This document shows, piece after piece, positions 1 to 7,663 of a stretch of 36,130 nucleotides of DNA. Below the pieces are notes generated by a model. That model saw only the letters and a program-made list of their open reading frames with translations, did no database searches and was not told the origin of the DNA. Made by a program: the position numbers and the translations under genes. Source of the DNA: JAZKFT01 sp043760535 (GTDB lineage Bacteria; Bacteroidota; Bacteroidia; Chitinophagales; Chitinophagaceae); contig JAYUOV010000181.1 of assembly GCA_043760535.1 (NCBI GenBank), positions 1-36,130 on the forward strand. Reading direction: 5' to 3'. How positions within the stretch are numbered: the stretch's first letter is position 1; every line of letters begins with the position of its first letter.

Positions 1-111
1 GATTTTTTAACCCTGCATTAAAGCTAGCCACTTAAACGGCCAAACCAAAACCCTTCTGGTTTATCTGAGACTTTTAAATTAAGTAAGTTTAAAAAAGACT
101 AGAAGGTATAA

Positions 112-606
112 AGCGGTGGCCCCACCATAAAAACAACCGAACAATACCTAACCGATAACCGCAACAAATACAACGCTTTACAAGCCAAAAACGAGTTGTG
201 GCGCCTGCGTGTAACCGAGCAGGAATTTTTAGCCGAAGTAGAAAAAATAAGAGCCCTGGGTGCCGAAGCAAGAAAAAGTAATTACCAAAACGAGTTTTCC
301 ATTAAAAGCGGCGAAGATGGACAGGTAGCCATTTTACTAATGGATACAGTAACAATAGAAGAGGCAAGAGAACAGGTTAAAAGACTAAACTAAGCCGCTG
401 AAGAAATGTATGCCGCTGAAGCACTCAAAGTACAGGAGGAAATAAAAAAAATACAAACCTAGCTGCAGTTTAAAGATGTAACCAAAATTTACAGCGGCCT
501 TGTTCGTAAGCAAATAACATTGCAAATGTTATTAAAAGAAGTATTGGAAGCATTTAGCCGAACAAGGCAATACGAAGCTGTTATAAAAAGGATGAAAAAG
601 GAGTAA
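112..606 (+). pseudogene. Reading frame with two in-frame stops (unknown protein)
   Basis: After a TAA at 109-111, one frame reads as plausible protein to a TAA at 604-606, but it is broken by TAA at 391-393 and TAG at 460-462. The three segments stay in the same frame and keep a charged, helical, coiled-coil-like composition (segment beginnings such as TTEQYLTDNRNKYNAL, AAEEMYAAEALKVQEE and LQFKDVTKIYSGLVRK). No ATG opens the frame; the first usual start is a TTG at 196, giving a 65-residue product. I do not recognise the family. It lies outside the left repeat of the tRNA-Arg island, so it may be a remnant of an older insertion at the same site or a decayed chromosomal gene. A set of three short real genes is less likely because only one frame is used throughout. 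Confidence 0.45.
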
Positions 607-637
607 CAACTTTCGTGTTTGTTTTGGATGAAGGCAT

Positions 638-669
638 AAAAAAAGCCCCACAAAATGTGAAGCTTTTTT
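638..669. terminator. Bidirectional intrinsic terminator
   Basis: A-tract then GC (639-646) pairs with GC and a T-tract (662-669), and an inner CACA (649-652) pairs with TGTG (656-659) around an AAA loop. A/T tracts flank both sides, so it could act in either direction. It closes the broken frame to its left, three bases before the left attachment repeat. Confidence 0.55.
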
Positions 670-671
670 AA

Positions 672-715
672 GTGACCGCGTCAGGATTCAAACCTGAAAC
701 CTTTTGATTCGTAGT
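672..715. repeat. Left attachment site (attL), 44-bp copy of tRNA-Arg 3' end
   Basis: This sequence is identical to 8243-8286 and the match ends on both sides. It corresponds to the anticodon-loop-to-3'-end part of tRNA-Arg on the minus strand, without the 5' half, so it is not a functional tRNA. This is the usual footprint of integrase-mediated insertion into a tRNA gene. Confidence 0.9.
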
Positions 716-716
716 A

Positions 717-798
717 ATAAACAGGCTGTAAAATAAACAGTATAAATAAACATAATAACATACATGAAACCGTTACCAGTAAAGAAATTCAATAAACA
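717..798. repeat. Four ATAAACA repeats between attL and the integrase
   Basis: The heptamer ATAAACA occurs at 717-723, 733-739, 746-752 and 792-798, in the same orientation, in an A+T-rich stretch between attL and the integrase gene. The position suits accessory-factor or excisionase binding, but A-rich DNA makes chance repeats likely. No direct evidence of function. Confidence 0.3.
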
Positions 799-843
799 TA
801 AATAGTTGTTTTCTTATCGTTATTATTCGTTATTTATGTACGT

Positions 844-865
844 TTGTATGCAAATTGTATGTACA
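844..865. promoter_or_regulatory. Left arm-type site: tandem 11-mers
   Basis: TTGTATGCAAA at 844-854 is followed directly by a diverged copy at 855-865. The same unit occurs as a perfect tandem pair near the other end (8147-8168) in the same orientation. Paired repeats just inside both ends are what integrase arm-binding sites look like. They overlap the integrase start region, so integrase binding could repress its own gene (inference). Confidence 0.5.
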
Positions 866-2181
866 TGAATAATAAGCCTAAAGACCCGAAACCAAAAGTT
901 GCAATGTTATTAGACATTCGTAGGGCTAAGAAAGACAATACATACCCGGTAAAGCTTCGTGTAACTTTTGAGAGAAAGCAGGTTTACTACACCACAGGTT
1001 TAAATTTAACCCCGGAACAATACGATAGTGCCATGTTTGGCAAAAGGCAAACCGATGCTGAAAAGGAAACTAAAAAAGATATTCAGGCATTTGAGGATAA
1101 GGCCACAGCTATTTTTAAAACCATGACAATTTTTGATTGGGTAAAATTTGAAAACAAATACTTTACCAACCGTGCCGCAAAAGATACCCTTGAATTGGCA
1201 TTTGGTGACATTGCAGCCAGTTTAAGGAATGATGGCAGGATTGGCACAGCGGTAACCTACGAAGCCACCCTTGCCAGCTTAAACAAGTTTCAGATAGATT
1301 TAGTTGGTTTTATCGTGGTGAAAGAAAAGAAAATACCAGAGGTGGCTATAAAGTTTGCCGATGTTACAACCGAATTTTTGCGCAAATACGAAAAGTGGTT
1401 ATTGGCCAATGGCCGAAGCGTTACCACAGTAGGTATTTATTTGAGGCCATTACGTGCAATTTTCAATAATGCAATTGCCGAAGGTTTATTAACACAAGAC
1501 CTTTACCCCTTTGGTAAAAAACGGTATGAAATACCCACCGGCAACAACATAAAGAAAGCCCTTACCATTAAAGACATTGCAGCCATTTACTACCACCCCA
1601 CCGAACCGGGCAGCGTTACCAAAATGGCAAAAAATTACTGGTTGTTTATGTACCTATGTAATGGCATAAACATGAAGGATATGTGTTTACTGAAATACGA
1701 TAACATAAAAGGTGAAGTGTTAGAATTTGTACGGGCAAAAACAGTAAGAACCAAAAGAAAGGTGGAAGCCATACGGATAACATTGGTTGAAGATGCCAAA
1801 GCCATAATAGAAAAGTTTGGCAATAATAAAGTAGATGGCAGCACCTACATTTTTCCAATACTAACCCATGGCATAAGCCCCGAACGTGAAAGGGAACTGG
1901 TGCAGCTAAAAACCCGTCTTGTAAACAATCACATGAAAACCATAGCCGCATCGTTAGGCATAGAAAGAAAGGTTACCACTTATTCATGCAGACACAGTTT
2001 TGCCTCGATTTTACAACGAAGTGGTGCAACCGTTTCTTTTATTAGCGAAGCGTTAGGACACGGTAACGTAAACACTACCCAAAGCTATTTGGCAGGGTTT
2101 GAAGACGATAAGAAAGCCGAAGTAGTAAAGGCATTAACAGCATTTAAAAACCAACCTGAATCGAAATTAAAAGCGGTTTAA
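859..2181 (+). CDS. int: Tyrosine recombinase / integrase
   Basis: This is a site-specific integrase of the tyrosine recombinase family, expected to insert and excise the surrounding island at tRNA-Arg. From the ATG at 859 it has about 440 residues, a usual length for Bacteroidota integrases with an N-terminal arm-binding domain, a SAM-like core-binding domain and a C-terminal catalytic domain. Box II reads YSCRHSFAS with Arg378 (numbered from 859). The GHGN motif gives His401 and the nucleophile is Tyr410 in TTQSYLAGF. The box I arginine expected in TGLR is replaced: the sequence is CNGIN, with Asn271 there. The frame extends to a TTG at 844 and another ATG lies at 865; the TTG falls inside the putative arm site, so an ATG is preferred. 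The gene lies next to attL and far from the tRNA. Confidence 0.9.
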   Translation: MYMNNKPKDPKPKVAMLLDIRRAKKDNTYPVKLRVTFERKQVYYTTGLNLTPEQYDSAMFGKRQTDAEKETKKDIQAFEDKATAIFKTMTIFDWVKFENKYFTNRAAKDTLELAFGDIAASLRNDGRIGTAVTYEATLASLNKFQIDLVGFIVVKEKKIPEVAIKFADVTTEFLRKYEKWLLANGRSVTTVGIYLRPLRAIFNNAIAEGLLTQDLYPFGKKRYEIPTGNNIKKALTIKDIAAIYYHPTEPGSVTKMAKNYWLFMYLCNGINMKDMCLLKYDNIKGEVLEFVRAKTVRTKRKVEAIRITLVEDAKAIIEKFGNNKVDGSTYIFPILTHGISPERERELVQLKTRLVNNHMKTIAASLGIERKVTTYSCRHSFASILQRSGATVSFISEALGHGNVNTTQSYLAGFEDDKKAEVVKALTAFKNQPESKLKAV

Positions 2182-2207
2182 CAGTAGCACTTTATTAAAA
2201 TTACCAC

Positions 2208-2813
2208 ATGGAATTAGCCATAATACAGAACCGGATTTATGAAGTAAGAGAGCAAAGGGTAATGATAGATTTTGACATTGCCGAACTGTACGAAGTAGAA
2301 ACAAGGGTTTTAAACCAATCCATAAAACGTAACCCCGACCGTTTTCCCGAAGATTTTATGTTTAGGCTTACCCTAACCGAATGGGAAAACATACGGTCGC
2401 AAATGATGGTACGTGCTGCAAATAGCAACTCATCACAAATTGTGATGAGTTCTAAAAAGCATAGGGGCGAAGTGTATTTGCCATTTGCCTTTACCGAACA
2501 CGGGGTAACCATGCTTGCAAGTGTGCTACGTAGCAAAAGGGCGGTGGATATGAACATTGCCATAGTTCGGGCTTTTATAGCCATAAGAAAAGCGGTAAAC
2601 AAGTTGGGCAACTTTACCGAACAAATAAATGAATTGCGGTTAGAAATGAAAGAAAAATTTGCCGAACATGATGTACAGCTAAGCACCATTTACGATGCTT
2701 TAGAAAACCTATTAGACAAAGAAACCGATAAGGAAGCAGCCAAAGAAAAATGGGAAGGAAGGGAAAGGATTGGGTTTAAAAAGGAAAGCAGTTTAAAGCA
2801 AAATGGCAAATAA
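2208..2813 (+). CDS. ORF6N domain protein (KilA-N/antirepressor-like)
   Basis: The N-terminal ~120 residues match the ORF6N DNA-binding domain: MIDFDIAELYEVETRVLNQ, the NPDRFPEDFMFRLT segment, SQIVMSSKKHRG and YLPFAFTEHGVTMLASVLRS. The rest is helical and probably coiled coil (LRLEMKEKFAEHDVQL). ORF6N proteins are common in phages and mobile elements and are regarded as antirepressor- or Bro-like regulators. A role in switching the island between silent and excised states is inference. It follows the integrase by 26 bp, and its TAA overlaps the ATG of the next gene (shared A at 2813), suggesting translational coupling. The coding sequence contains a perfect 12-bp inverted repeat with a one-base spacer at 2427-2451. 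Confidence 0.85.
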   Translation: MELAIIQNRIYEVREQRVMIDFDIAELYEVETRVLNQSIKRNPDRFPEDFMFRLTLTEWENIRSQMMVRAANSNSSQIVMSSKKHRGEVYLPFAFTEHGVTMLASVLRSKRAVDMNIAIVRAFIAIRKAVNKLGNFTEQINELRLEMKEKFAEHDVQLSTIYDALENLLDKETDKEAAKEKWEGRERIGFKKESSLKQNGK

Positions 2814-4570
2814 TGTACCAACTACCATTACCCTTACGAGTAGGCAAACTTGGGTTCCGTGACATAGAGGCAAAAGAAGCCATAAAGCAAAAATTGCAAA
2901 GCCTACCCTTTGAAAAACGGCTAAAATATTACAATGAAAATATTAAATGCCTTGCCTGCCATAGTACAGTTGGTCAAATTGATTATGAAGTTATAGGAAG
3001 TGAAAGGTTAAGAATTTATTGTGGTTGTAACAACTGTAAAGGGTTGGACGACTTTAAGCCGGAACATGAAAAGGTGTATTTGCGATTGAGGGAAATGGAA
3101 GTAAAACGAATAGTGGCCGGGGTAGCCAAGTCTATATCATACAAACAAAAATTACAATTCTTATTGAGTGAAAAAGGGGTTTCTATTGATAAAACATTAA
3201 GGGTTTACCCTAACTACTCTAACCCCGAAAATGATGGTTGGATAAAATTGAAATGTATGTCACCGGTAATTGATTTAACCCCTACAACCGATGCGGAAAA
3301 AACGATTTTCAATGAATTTGTACAGGCTGCATTTGATAAGAAATATAAAATAGGTAACCAGTTTAGCCCTGCATACAATGGATTTAATTTTGAATTTGAA
3401 AAGGAAAGATTGGCCAATGCATTGCAAGGTGTACCCGAAAAGCAACCATTTATTGAAGCAAGGATACAGGAAATAAAAACAACTATTAATTGGCCAACTA
3501 TTAAAGCAAAACCCCGCAAAAATCAATCAATTTTAGACGATATCCAAAAACAGATTGACCAAATAAATGGGTTTGATTATAGAATTAGTTCGGATTTGTT
3601 TGAAGCAATTCTTACCAATGAATTAGATTTAAACAAATACAAGTTGGATGAAAAGATATTAATTACCTATACCCATCATTTAGAAATAGTAAGATTTTAT
3701 AGGTTGTTGGTAAGCATATTAGAAACCAAAAACTACAAGTTAAAACCAATTTTATTAAGTGACCTGCAACAAGATAACGAAACCTTTAACAGGTTGAAAA
3801 TGGAACTATTAAAGAAGTTGGAAACTGCCGGTTCATTTATTAGTAATGATGAATTTATTATAGCAGAAACTGAAAGGATAGAACGTGAATATTCTAAACA
3901 ATTAATAAAAGTGGCAGCAAATGGAAATGCCAGTAAAAGTGAAAGTTTTAATTATCTACAATATGTAAGTATTGCGTATAGTAATCTAAATAAGGGTTTA
4001 GATTGCCCTATTGAAAATATAGTAAACAATGCAAAAAACAACTACAAGCAGGTGTATGCGAAATACCCGGAAATAATTGAACATGCATTTGGTTCAGGCG
4101 AATTTGAAAAGGCAATTATTGACAATTTAAGTGAGGGGGTAGGTTGGTTACTTTATAGAAAACACCTCAAAGATTTTGCCGCATCAACTGAAAGTATAGT
4201 TACCGATAAGTCGGGGAAAAAAGCAGGACAAAGGATTCCGGAAAGCATTCCAACTTTGGAAGGTTTGTTCATTGAAACCCACCATTTCAAAAAAGCGATA
4301 ACTGCCTTAAAAAAAGTAAAAGCAATTGATGCCAATTGCTCAAATATCATTGGAAGCAAACTAAAAGGTGTTATGCAGGTGTGGATTGGTATACTAAAAA
4401 ACGATAGGGTAATGCTAAAATCTACGACAGATAAAAACCTAACCATTTTATTAAATAGGCAGTTTCAAAATCTTAATCTGAGTGAAAATACGGATGGTAA
4501 GCATTTCAGAAACACAATTAATAAAACAGCATCAAACCTATACAGGGCAAGGCTTTTAGCCCTAATTTAA
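2813..4570 (+). CDS. Unknown 585-residue protein with Cys cluster
   Basis: I do not recognise this protein. Near the N-terminus, CLACHS followed ~25 residues later by YCGCNNCKG gives a CxxC...CxCxxC arrangement that could bind zinc. The remainder is mostly helical and charged with no signal peptide or membrane segment, so it is likely cytoplasmic. The last ~100 residues (from about FIETHHFKKAITALKK) loosely recall the helical C-terminal parts of regulators on Bacteroides elements such as RteC, but this is too weak for a name. It is more A+T-rich than the replication genes downstream. Its start overlaps the ORF6N stop, so the two are probably co-expressed. As the largest gene and not obviously needed for replication or integration, it may be cargo such as a phage-interference or regulatory factor (inference). 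Confidence 0.8.
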   Translation: MYQLPLPLRVGKLGFRDIEAKEAIKQKLQSLPFEKRLKYYNENIKCLACHSTVGQIDYEVIGSERLRIYCGCNNCKGLDDFKPEHEKVYLRLREMEVKRIVAGVAKSISYKQKLQFLLSEKGVSIDKTLRVYPNYSNPENDGWIKLKCMSPVIDLTPTTDAEKTIFNEFVQAAFDKKYKIGNQFSPAYNGFNFEFEKERLANALQGVPEKQPFIEARIQEIKTTINWPTIKAKPRKNQSILDDIQKQIDQINGFDYRISSDLFEAILTNELDLNKYKLDEKILITYTHHLEIVRFYRLLVSILETKNYKLKPILLSDLQQDNETFNRLKMELLKKLETAGSFISNDEFIIAETERIEREYSKQLIKVAANGNASKSESFNYLQYVSIAYSNLNKGLDCPIENIVNNAKNNYKQVYAKYPEIIEHAFGSGEFEKAIIDNLSEGVGWLLYRKHLKDFAASTESIVTDKSGKKAGQRIPESIPTLEGLFIETHHFKKAITALKKVKAIDANCSNIIGSKLKGVMQVWIGILKNDRVMLKSTTDKNLTILLNRQFQNLNLSENTDGKHFRNTINKTASNLYRARLLALI

Positions 4571-4617
4571 TTTTACCACAATTACCATAATTAACCATTT
4601 GGTTAAACGTGGTAAAA
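4571..4617. promoter_or_regulatory. Operator-like cluster of TTACCA half-sites before HTH gene
   Basis: Within 47 bp there is a 9-bp perfect inverted repeat (TTTTACCAC at 4571-4579, GTGGTAAAA at 4609-4617). It encloses a second dyad (TTAACCA at 4591-4597, TGGTTAA at 4600-4606) and another TTACCA at 4583-4588. Five related half-sites directly upstream of a small HTH gene look like an autoregulatory operator, or binding sites of a replication or excision factor. The stop of the preceding gene is at 4568-4570. Confidence 0.5.
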
Positions 4618-4649
4618 GTTATTTTCTCCCTTGCATCAAAATTATAAAG

Positions 4650-5003
4650 ATGCAAGAAACCATTTTAATCTCCCTACCCGTATCTCAATTGCAGGTACTT
4701 ATTATTGATTGTGTAAACGCTTGTTTAGATGTACGTAACGCACAACCACCCCAACCCGAAGCCGACCCCCTTTTAACCATTCAACAGGCAGCCGAATTGC
4801 TTTGCCTTAGTGTACCTACCATGTATGGGCTTGTAAGCCGTGCCGATGTACCCAGCATGAAAAAAGGTAAGCGGTTGTATTTCTCAAAGCAAAGTATTAT
4901 TGAGTGGGTAAAAACAGGCCGCAAAAAAACAGTAGCCGAAGCAGCCAGCGAAGCAGATACTTTTTTAAGTACCCAAAAAAGAAAAGGAGTTAGCCGTTCG
5001 TAA
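4650..5003 (+). CDS. Excisionase-family HTH protein
   Basis: A small DNA-binding protein of about 117 residues from the ATG at 4650; the frame also extends to a TTG at 4599, inside the operator-like cluster. The core LLTIQQAAELLCLSVPTMYGLVSR...GKRLYFSKQSIIEWV is the winged-helix HTH_17 fold shared by excisionases and AlpA-like activators. In Bacteroidota elements such genes sit just upstream of the RepA/primase module and may act as excisionase or transcriptional activator. The C-terminus is polar (TVAEAASEADTFL) and ends KRKGVSRS. The role in excision is inferred from family and position. Confidence 0.85.
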   Translation: MQETILISLPVSQLQVLIIDCVNACLDVRNAQPPQPEADPLLTIQQAAELLCLSVPTMYGLVSRADVPSMKKGKRLYFSKQSIIEWVKTGRKKTVAEAASEADTFLSTQKRKGVSRS

Positions 5004-5091
5004 ACATAAAACTAACCCCAATGGTAAAAGACAAAACGAAGGTAGCCAGTACAAGCAAACATTTGAGGGCTTTTTTAAGCAGCCCCAAACC

Positions 5092-5280
5092 ATGAAGGAA
5101 CTATCTGTTTCAACTGGTATAGACAGGGCAAATATTTGCAGGTATTGCCGAACCATGCGAAAGGCACAAAATATTGCAGTTGTAACCAAAACCTTTTGCA
5201 GCATTACCAAACACAAGGCCAATAAGTACACTACTAACCCGGCTATGTTTCCTATTTCATCACAATTAAAAATGTTTTGA
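5092..5280 (+). CDS. Small HTH protein; true start unclear
   Basis: From the ATG at 5092 the product has 62 residues (TMKELSVSTGIDRANICRYCRTM...SITKHKANKYTTNP), resembling small HTH proteins of Bacteroidota elements in which a 'TGI-RANICRY' helix precedes an 'ITKH' motif. The same frame is open upstream to a TAA at 4966-4968 and reads like protein there (KHKTNPNGKRQNEGSQYK, then TFEGFFKQPQT), but it contains no ATG, GTG or TTG. Either a start codon was lost, a rare start is used, or the short form is made. The stop at 5278-5280 lies one base before the next ATG (5282), so the genes are probably co-translated. A competing ATG at 5021 in another frame gives only 24 codons and is not supported. 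Confidence 0.6.
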   Translation: MKELSVSTGIDRANICRYCRTMRKAQNIAVVTKTFCSITKHKANKYTTNPAMFPISSQLKMF

Positions 5281-5281
5281 A

Positions 5282-6355
5282 ATGGAAGTAACACCACAGT
5301 TTGATTTTGAAAAATTTGGCATTGGTATAGATGACATTAAAGCCGATGCGGAACAACTGATAAAGCAGGGCAACGAAGCAAAAGAAAGTAAAGGTTTGTT
5401 TACTGTAAAAACAGCCAGCCGGTGGATAGAGCAAGCCAAAACCCGACCTGTACCGCAAATGTTGTTTGGCGAATTTTGGTACGAAGGGGAACTATGTATT
5501 TTGTTTGCCGATACCAATTTGGGTAAGTCCATTTTAGCCGTGCAAATAGGCAACAGCATAAGCCGGGGCGAAGCAATAAAAGATTTTCAGTTGGAAGCAC
5601 CAAAGCAGCCGATTTTATATTTTGATTTTGAACTATCCGACAAACAATTTGAAAACCGATATTCTATAAAGTTTCAGCAACACTACATTTTTGATGAACA
5701 CTTTTTAAGAGTAGAAATAAACCCGGATGCTACCATACCCGAAGGCCAGGCGTTTGAAGATTATTTAAACCAATCATTAGAACGAAGTATAATGGAAACC
5801 GGGGCAAAGGTTTTGATAATAGATAACCTTACCTACCTCAAAACGGAAACTGAAAAGGCCAAAGATGCTTTGCCATTAATGAAGCATTTGAAAGCCCTAA
5901 AAAGCAAGTACAGCCTTTCCATATTAGCATTGGCACATACACCCAAAAGGGATTTATCAAAACCCATTACCCGGAACGACCTGCAGGGCAGTAAAATGCT
6001 AATGAGTTTTACAGATAGTTCGTTTACCATAGGCGAAAGCCAAAGGGATAAAAACATTAGATACCTAAAGCAGATTAAGGTTAGGCAAAGTGAATTTATT
6101 TACGATGCGGAAAATGTTTGCGTTTGCCAAATAGAAAAGCCCCACAATTTTTTGCAGTTTGATTTAATAAATTTTTGCACCGAACGGGAACACCTTAAAG
6201 AGGTAACCGAAAAGGATAAAGGGCAAAAGATTAGTGAGGTATTGGAACTAAAAAAGCAAGGTGTTTCAAATGTAGAAATAGCCCGAAAGGTAGGTGTTAG
6301 CGAAGGGGCAATAAGAAAATGGATTAAGAAAACCAATGAACCCGAACCCGAATAA
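5282..6355 (+). CDS. RepA-like AAA ATPase / helicase with C-terminal HTH
   Basis: A 357-residue RecA/DnaB-type ATPase of the RepA (AAA_25) group. The Walker A is ADTNLGKS (residues 76-83, Lys82), with Ala for the usual leading Gly. Walker B is KVLIIDNL with Asp181. LALAHTPKRD and a KQIKVRQS segment fit the sensor and arginine-rich regions of hexameric replicative helicases. The C-terminus (ISEVLELKKQGVSNVEIARK, then GVSEGAIRKWIKK) is a separate HTH that could recognise DNA near the origin. The neighbouring primase-like gene and GTAC array suggest these form the island's replication module, active after excision (inference). The start is one base after the preceding stop. Confidence 0.85.
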   Translation: MEVTPQFDFEKFGIGIDDIKADAEQLIKQGNEAKESKGLFTVKTASRWIEQAKTRPVPQMLFGEFWYEGELCILFADTNLGKSILAVQIGNSISRGEAIKDFQLEAPKQPILYFDFELSDKQFENRYSIKFQQHYIFDEHFLRVEINPDATIPEGQAFEDYLNQSLERSIMETGAKVLIIDNLTYLKTETEKAKDALPLMKHLKALKSKYSLSILALAHTPKRDLSKPITRNDLQGSKMLMSFTDSSFTIGESQRDKNIRYLKQIKVRQSEFIYDAENVCVCQIEKPHNFLQFDLINFCTEREHLKEVTEKDKGQKISEVLELKKQGVSNVEIARKVGVSEGAIRKWIKKTNEPEPE

Positions 6356-6362
6356 TTAACCC

Positions 6363-6420
6363 AATTCGTACGAATCGTACCATTCGTACACCTGTACGAT
6401 ACGTACGAATGGTACGAATT
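6363..6420. repeat. Symmetric iteron-like GTAC array
   Basis: GTAC occurs at 6368, 6377, 6386, 6394, 6403 and 6412, with spacings of 9, 9, 8, 9 and 9 bp, so the block is symmetric about 6391.5. It starts AATTCGTAC (6363-6371) and ends GTACGAATT (6412-6420). An internal 15-bp inverted repeat pairs TCGTACCATTCGTAC (6375-6389) with 6403-6417. Most units fit a 9-mer NA(T/A)TCGTAC. It lies between the RepA-like gene and the primase-like gene. A replication origin bound by the RepA-like HTH, or an operator, are the likely roles. Confidence 0.7.
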
Positions 6421-6432
6421 AAACACCAATCC

Positions 6433-7635
6433 ATGAACCAGCACCGATACATATTAGAACCATACAAGGGTATGAACACTCGCCACCATTGCCCGGAACA
6501 AAATTGCAAGGGTAAAAACTTTGTACTGTACATTGATACTGAAACAGGCAAACACATTGCCCCCACAGTAGGCCGGTGCAACCGTGAAAGCAGTTGCGGC
6601 TATCACTACACACCGAAGCAATATTTTCAGGATAACAATATTTCTTTTGATACACCGCATCCCATACCATACACCCTACCCAAAGCATTTAAGCCAGCAC
6701 CACCAAAGCCAGTATCTTTTATTGATGCGGCTATTTTAAAAGCCAGCCTAAAAGGGTACGAAGCAAACCACTTTGTAAAGTTTCTAATAAGCAAGTTTGG
6801 CGAAGCGGTTACCTGCCAACTGATAAGCAAATATTTTATAGGCAGTAGTAAGCATTGGCCGGGTGCAACAGTATTTTGGCAGATAGATAAGCAGGGCAAA
6901 ACAAGGACGGGCAAAATAATGCTGTACAGCCCCACCACAGGCAAAAGAATTAAAGTGCCTTATAACCACATTACATGGGTTCATGCTGCCCTTAACCAGC
7001 CTGAATTTGAGTTAGTGCAATGCTTGTTTGGTTTGCATCTTTTAAGATTGCCCGGTAATGAAAATAAAACCATTGCCGTAGCAGAAAGCGAAAAAACGGC
7101 CATTATTGCCAGCGTTTACCTGCCACAATTTATTTGGTTGGCAGTTGGCAGCCTTACCAATCTAAACGCTGATAAATGCAGCATCCTGAAAGGCCGCAAT
7201 GTGATATTATACCCCGACCTGAAAGGCTTTGATAAATGGAGTATTAAGGCAAAAGAACTTTCACACATTACCAGCTTTAAAGTTTCCGATTTATTGGAGC
7301 GTAACGCCACCGATGCGGATAAGCAACAGGGTTTTGATTTAGCAGATTATTTACTAAAACTACCAGTACCAGCACCCTACCCCGTACAGGAGAAACAAGC
7401 CCCGCCGGTGGATAGCCTTACAATTATTGATACTGATATAGCAGCCCTGCCAATGGTATTTACTTACCCCGGATATAAAGTGCAAACCATCCTTACCACC
7501 ACCGGCCAGTATGTAGATACCCTGTTTGCCACCGACGGCGAATTGCTGCCAACTACAAGCCCCGTAGATGGGTATAGGGTAGGCAGGTTTTTAAACCAGC
7601 CAGCTTTGATGCGGCAAGTCTTCGCATGTTCATAA
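6433..7635 (+). CDS. DUF6371 / primase-like protein with Zn finger and toprim-like region
   Basis: About 400 residues from the ATG at 6433 (MNQHRYILEPYKGMNTRHHC); an ATG at 6409 is in frame but lies in the GTAC array. The N-terminus has a CHC2-like cysteine set (CPEQNCKGKN..., GRCNRESSCGYHY) followed by YTPKQYFQDN, matching DUF6371 proteins of Bacteroidota mobile elements. The middle part has a toprim-like segment (IAVAESEKTAIIASVYL, then VILYPDLKGFDKW). These features suggest a primase that partners the RepA-like helicase upstream. The C-terminal ~80 residues have no clear domain and end abruptly (LMRQVFACS). Primase activity is inferred from domain layout and position. Confidence 0.8.
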   Translation: MNQHRYILEPYKGMNTRHHCPEQNCKGKNFVLYIDTETGKHIAPTVGRCNRESSCGYHYTPKQYFQDNNISFDTPHPIPYTLPKAFKPAPPKPVSFIDAAILKASLKGYEANHFVKFLISKFGEAVTCQLISKYFIGSSKHWPGATVFWQIDKQGKTRTGKIMLYSPTTGKRIKVPYNHITWVHAALNQPEFELVQCLFGLHLLRLPGNENKTIAVAESEKTAIIASVYLPQFIWLAVGSLTNLNADKCSILKGRNVILYPDLKGFDKWSIKAKELSHITSFKVSDLLERNATDADKQQGFDLADYLLKLPVPAPYPVQEKQAPPVDSLTIIDTDIAALPMVFTYPGYKVQTILTTTGQYVDTLFATDGELLPTTSPVDGYRVGRFLNQPALMRQVFACS

Positions 7636-7663
7636 ATTTCAAATAATTTTATAAAAACTGAAA

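Noticed and set aside
5021..5095. 24-codon ORF after the excisionase-like gene
   Set aside because: Too short and out of frame with the conserved HTH sequence that covers the same bases.
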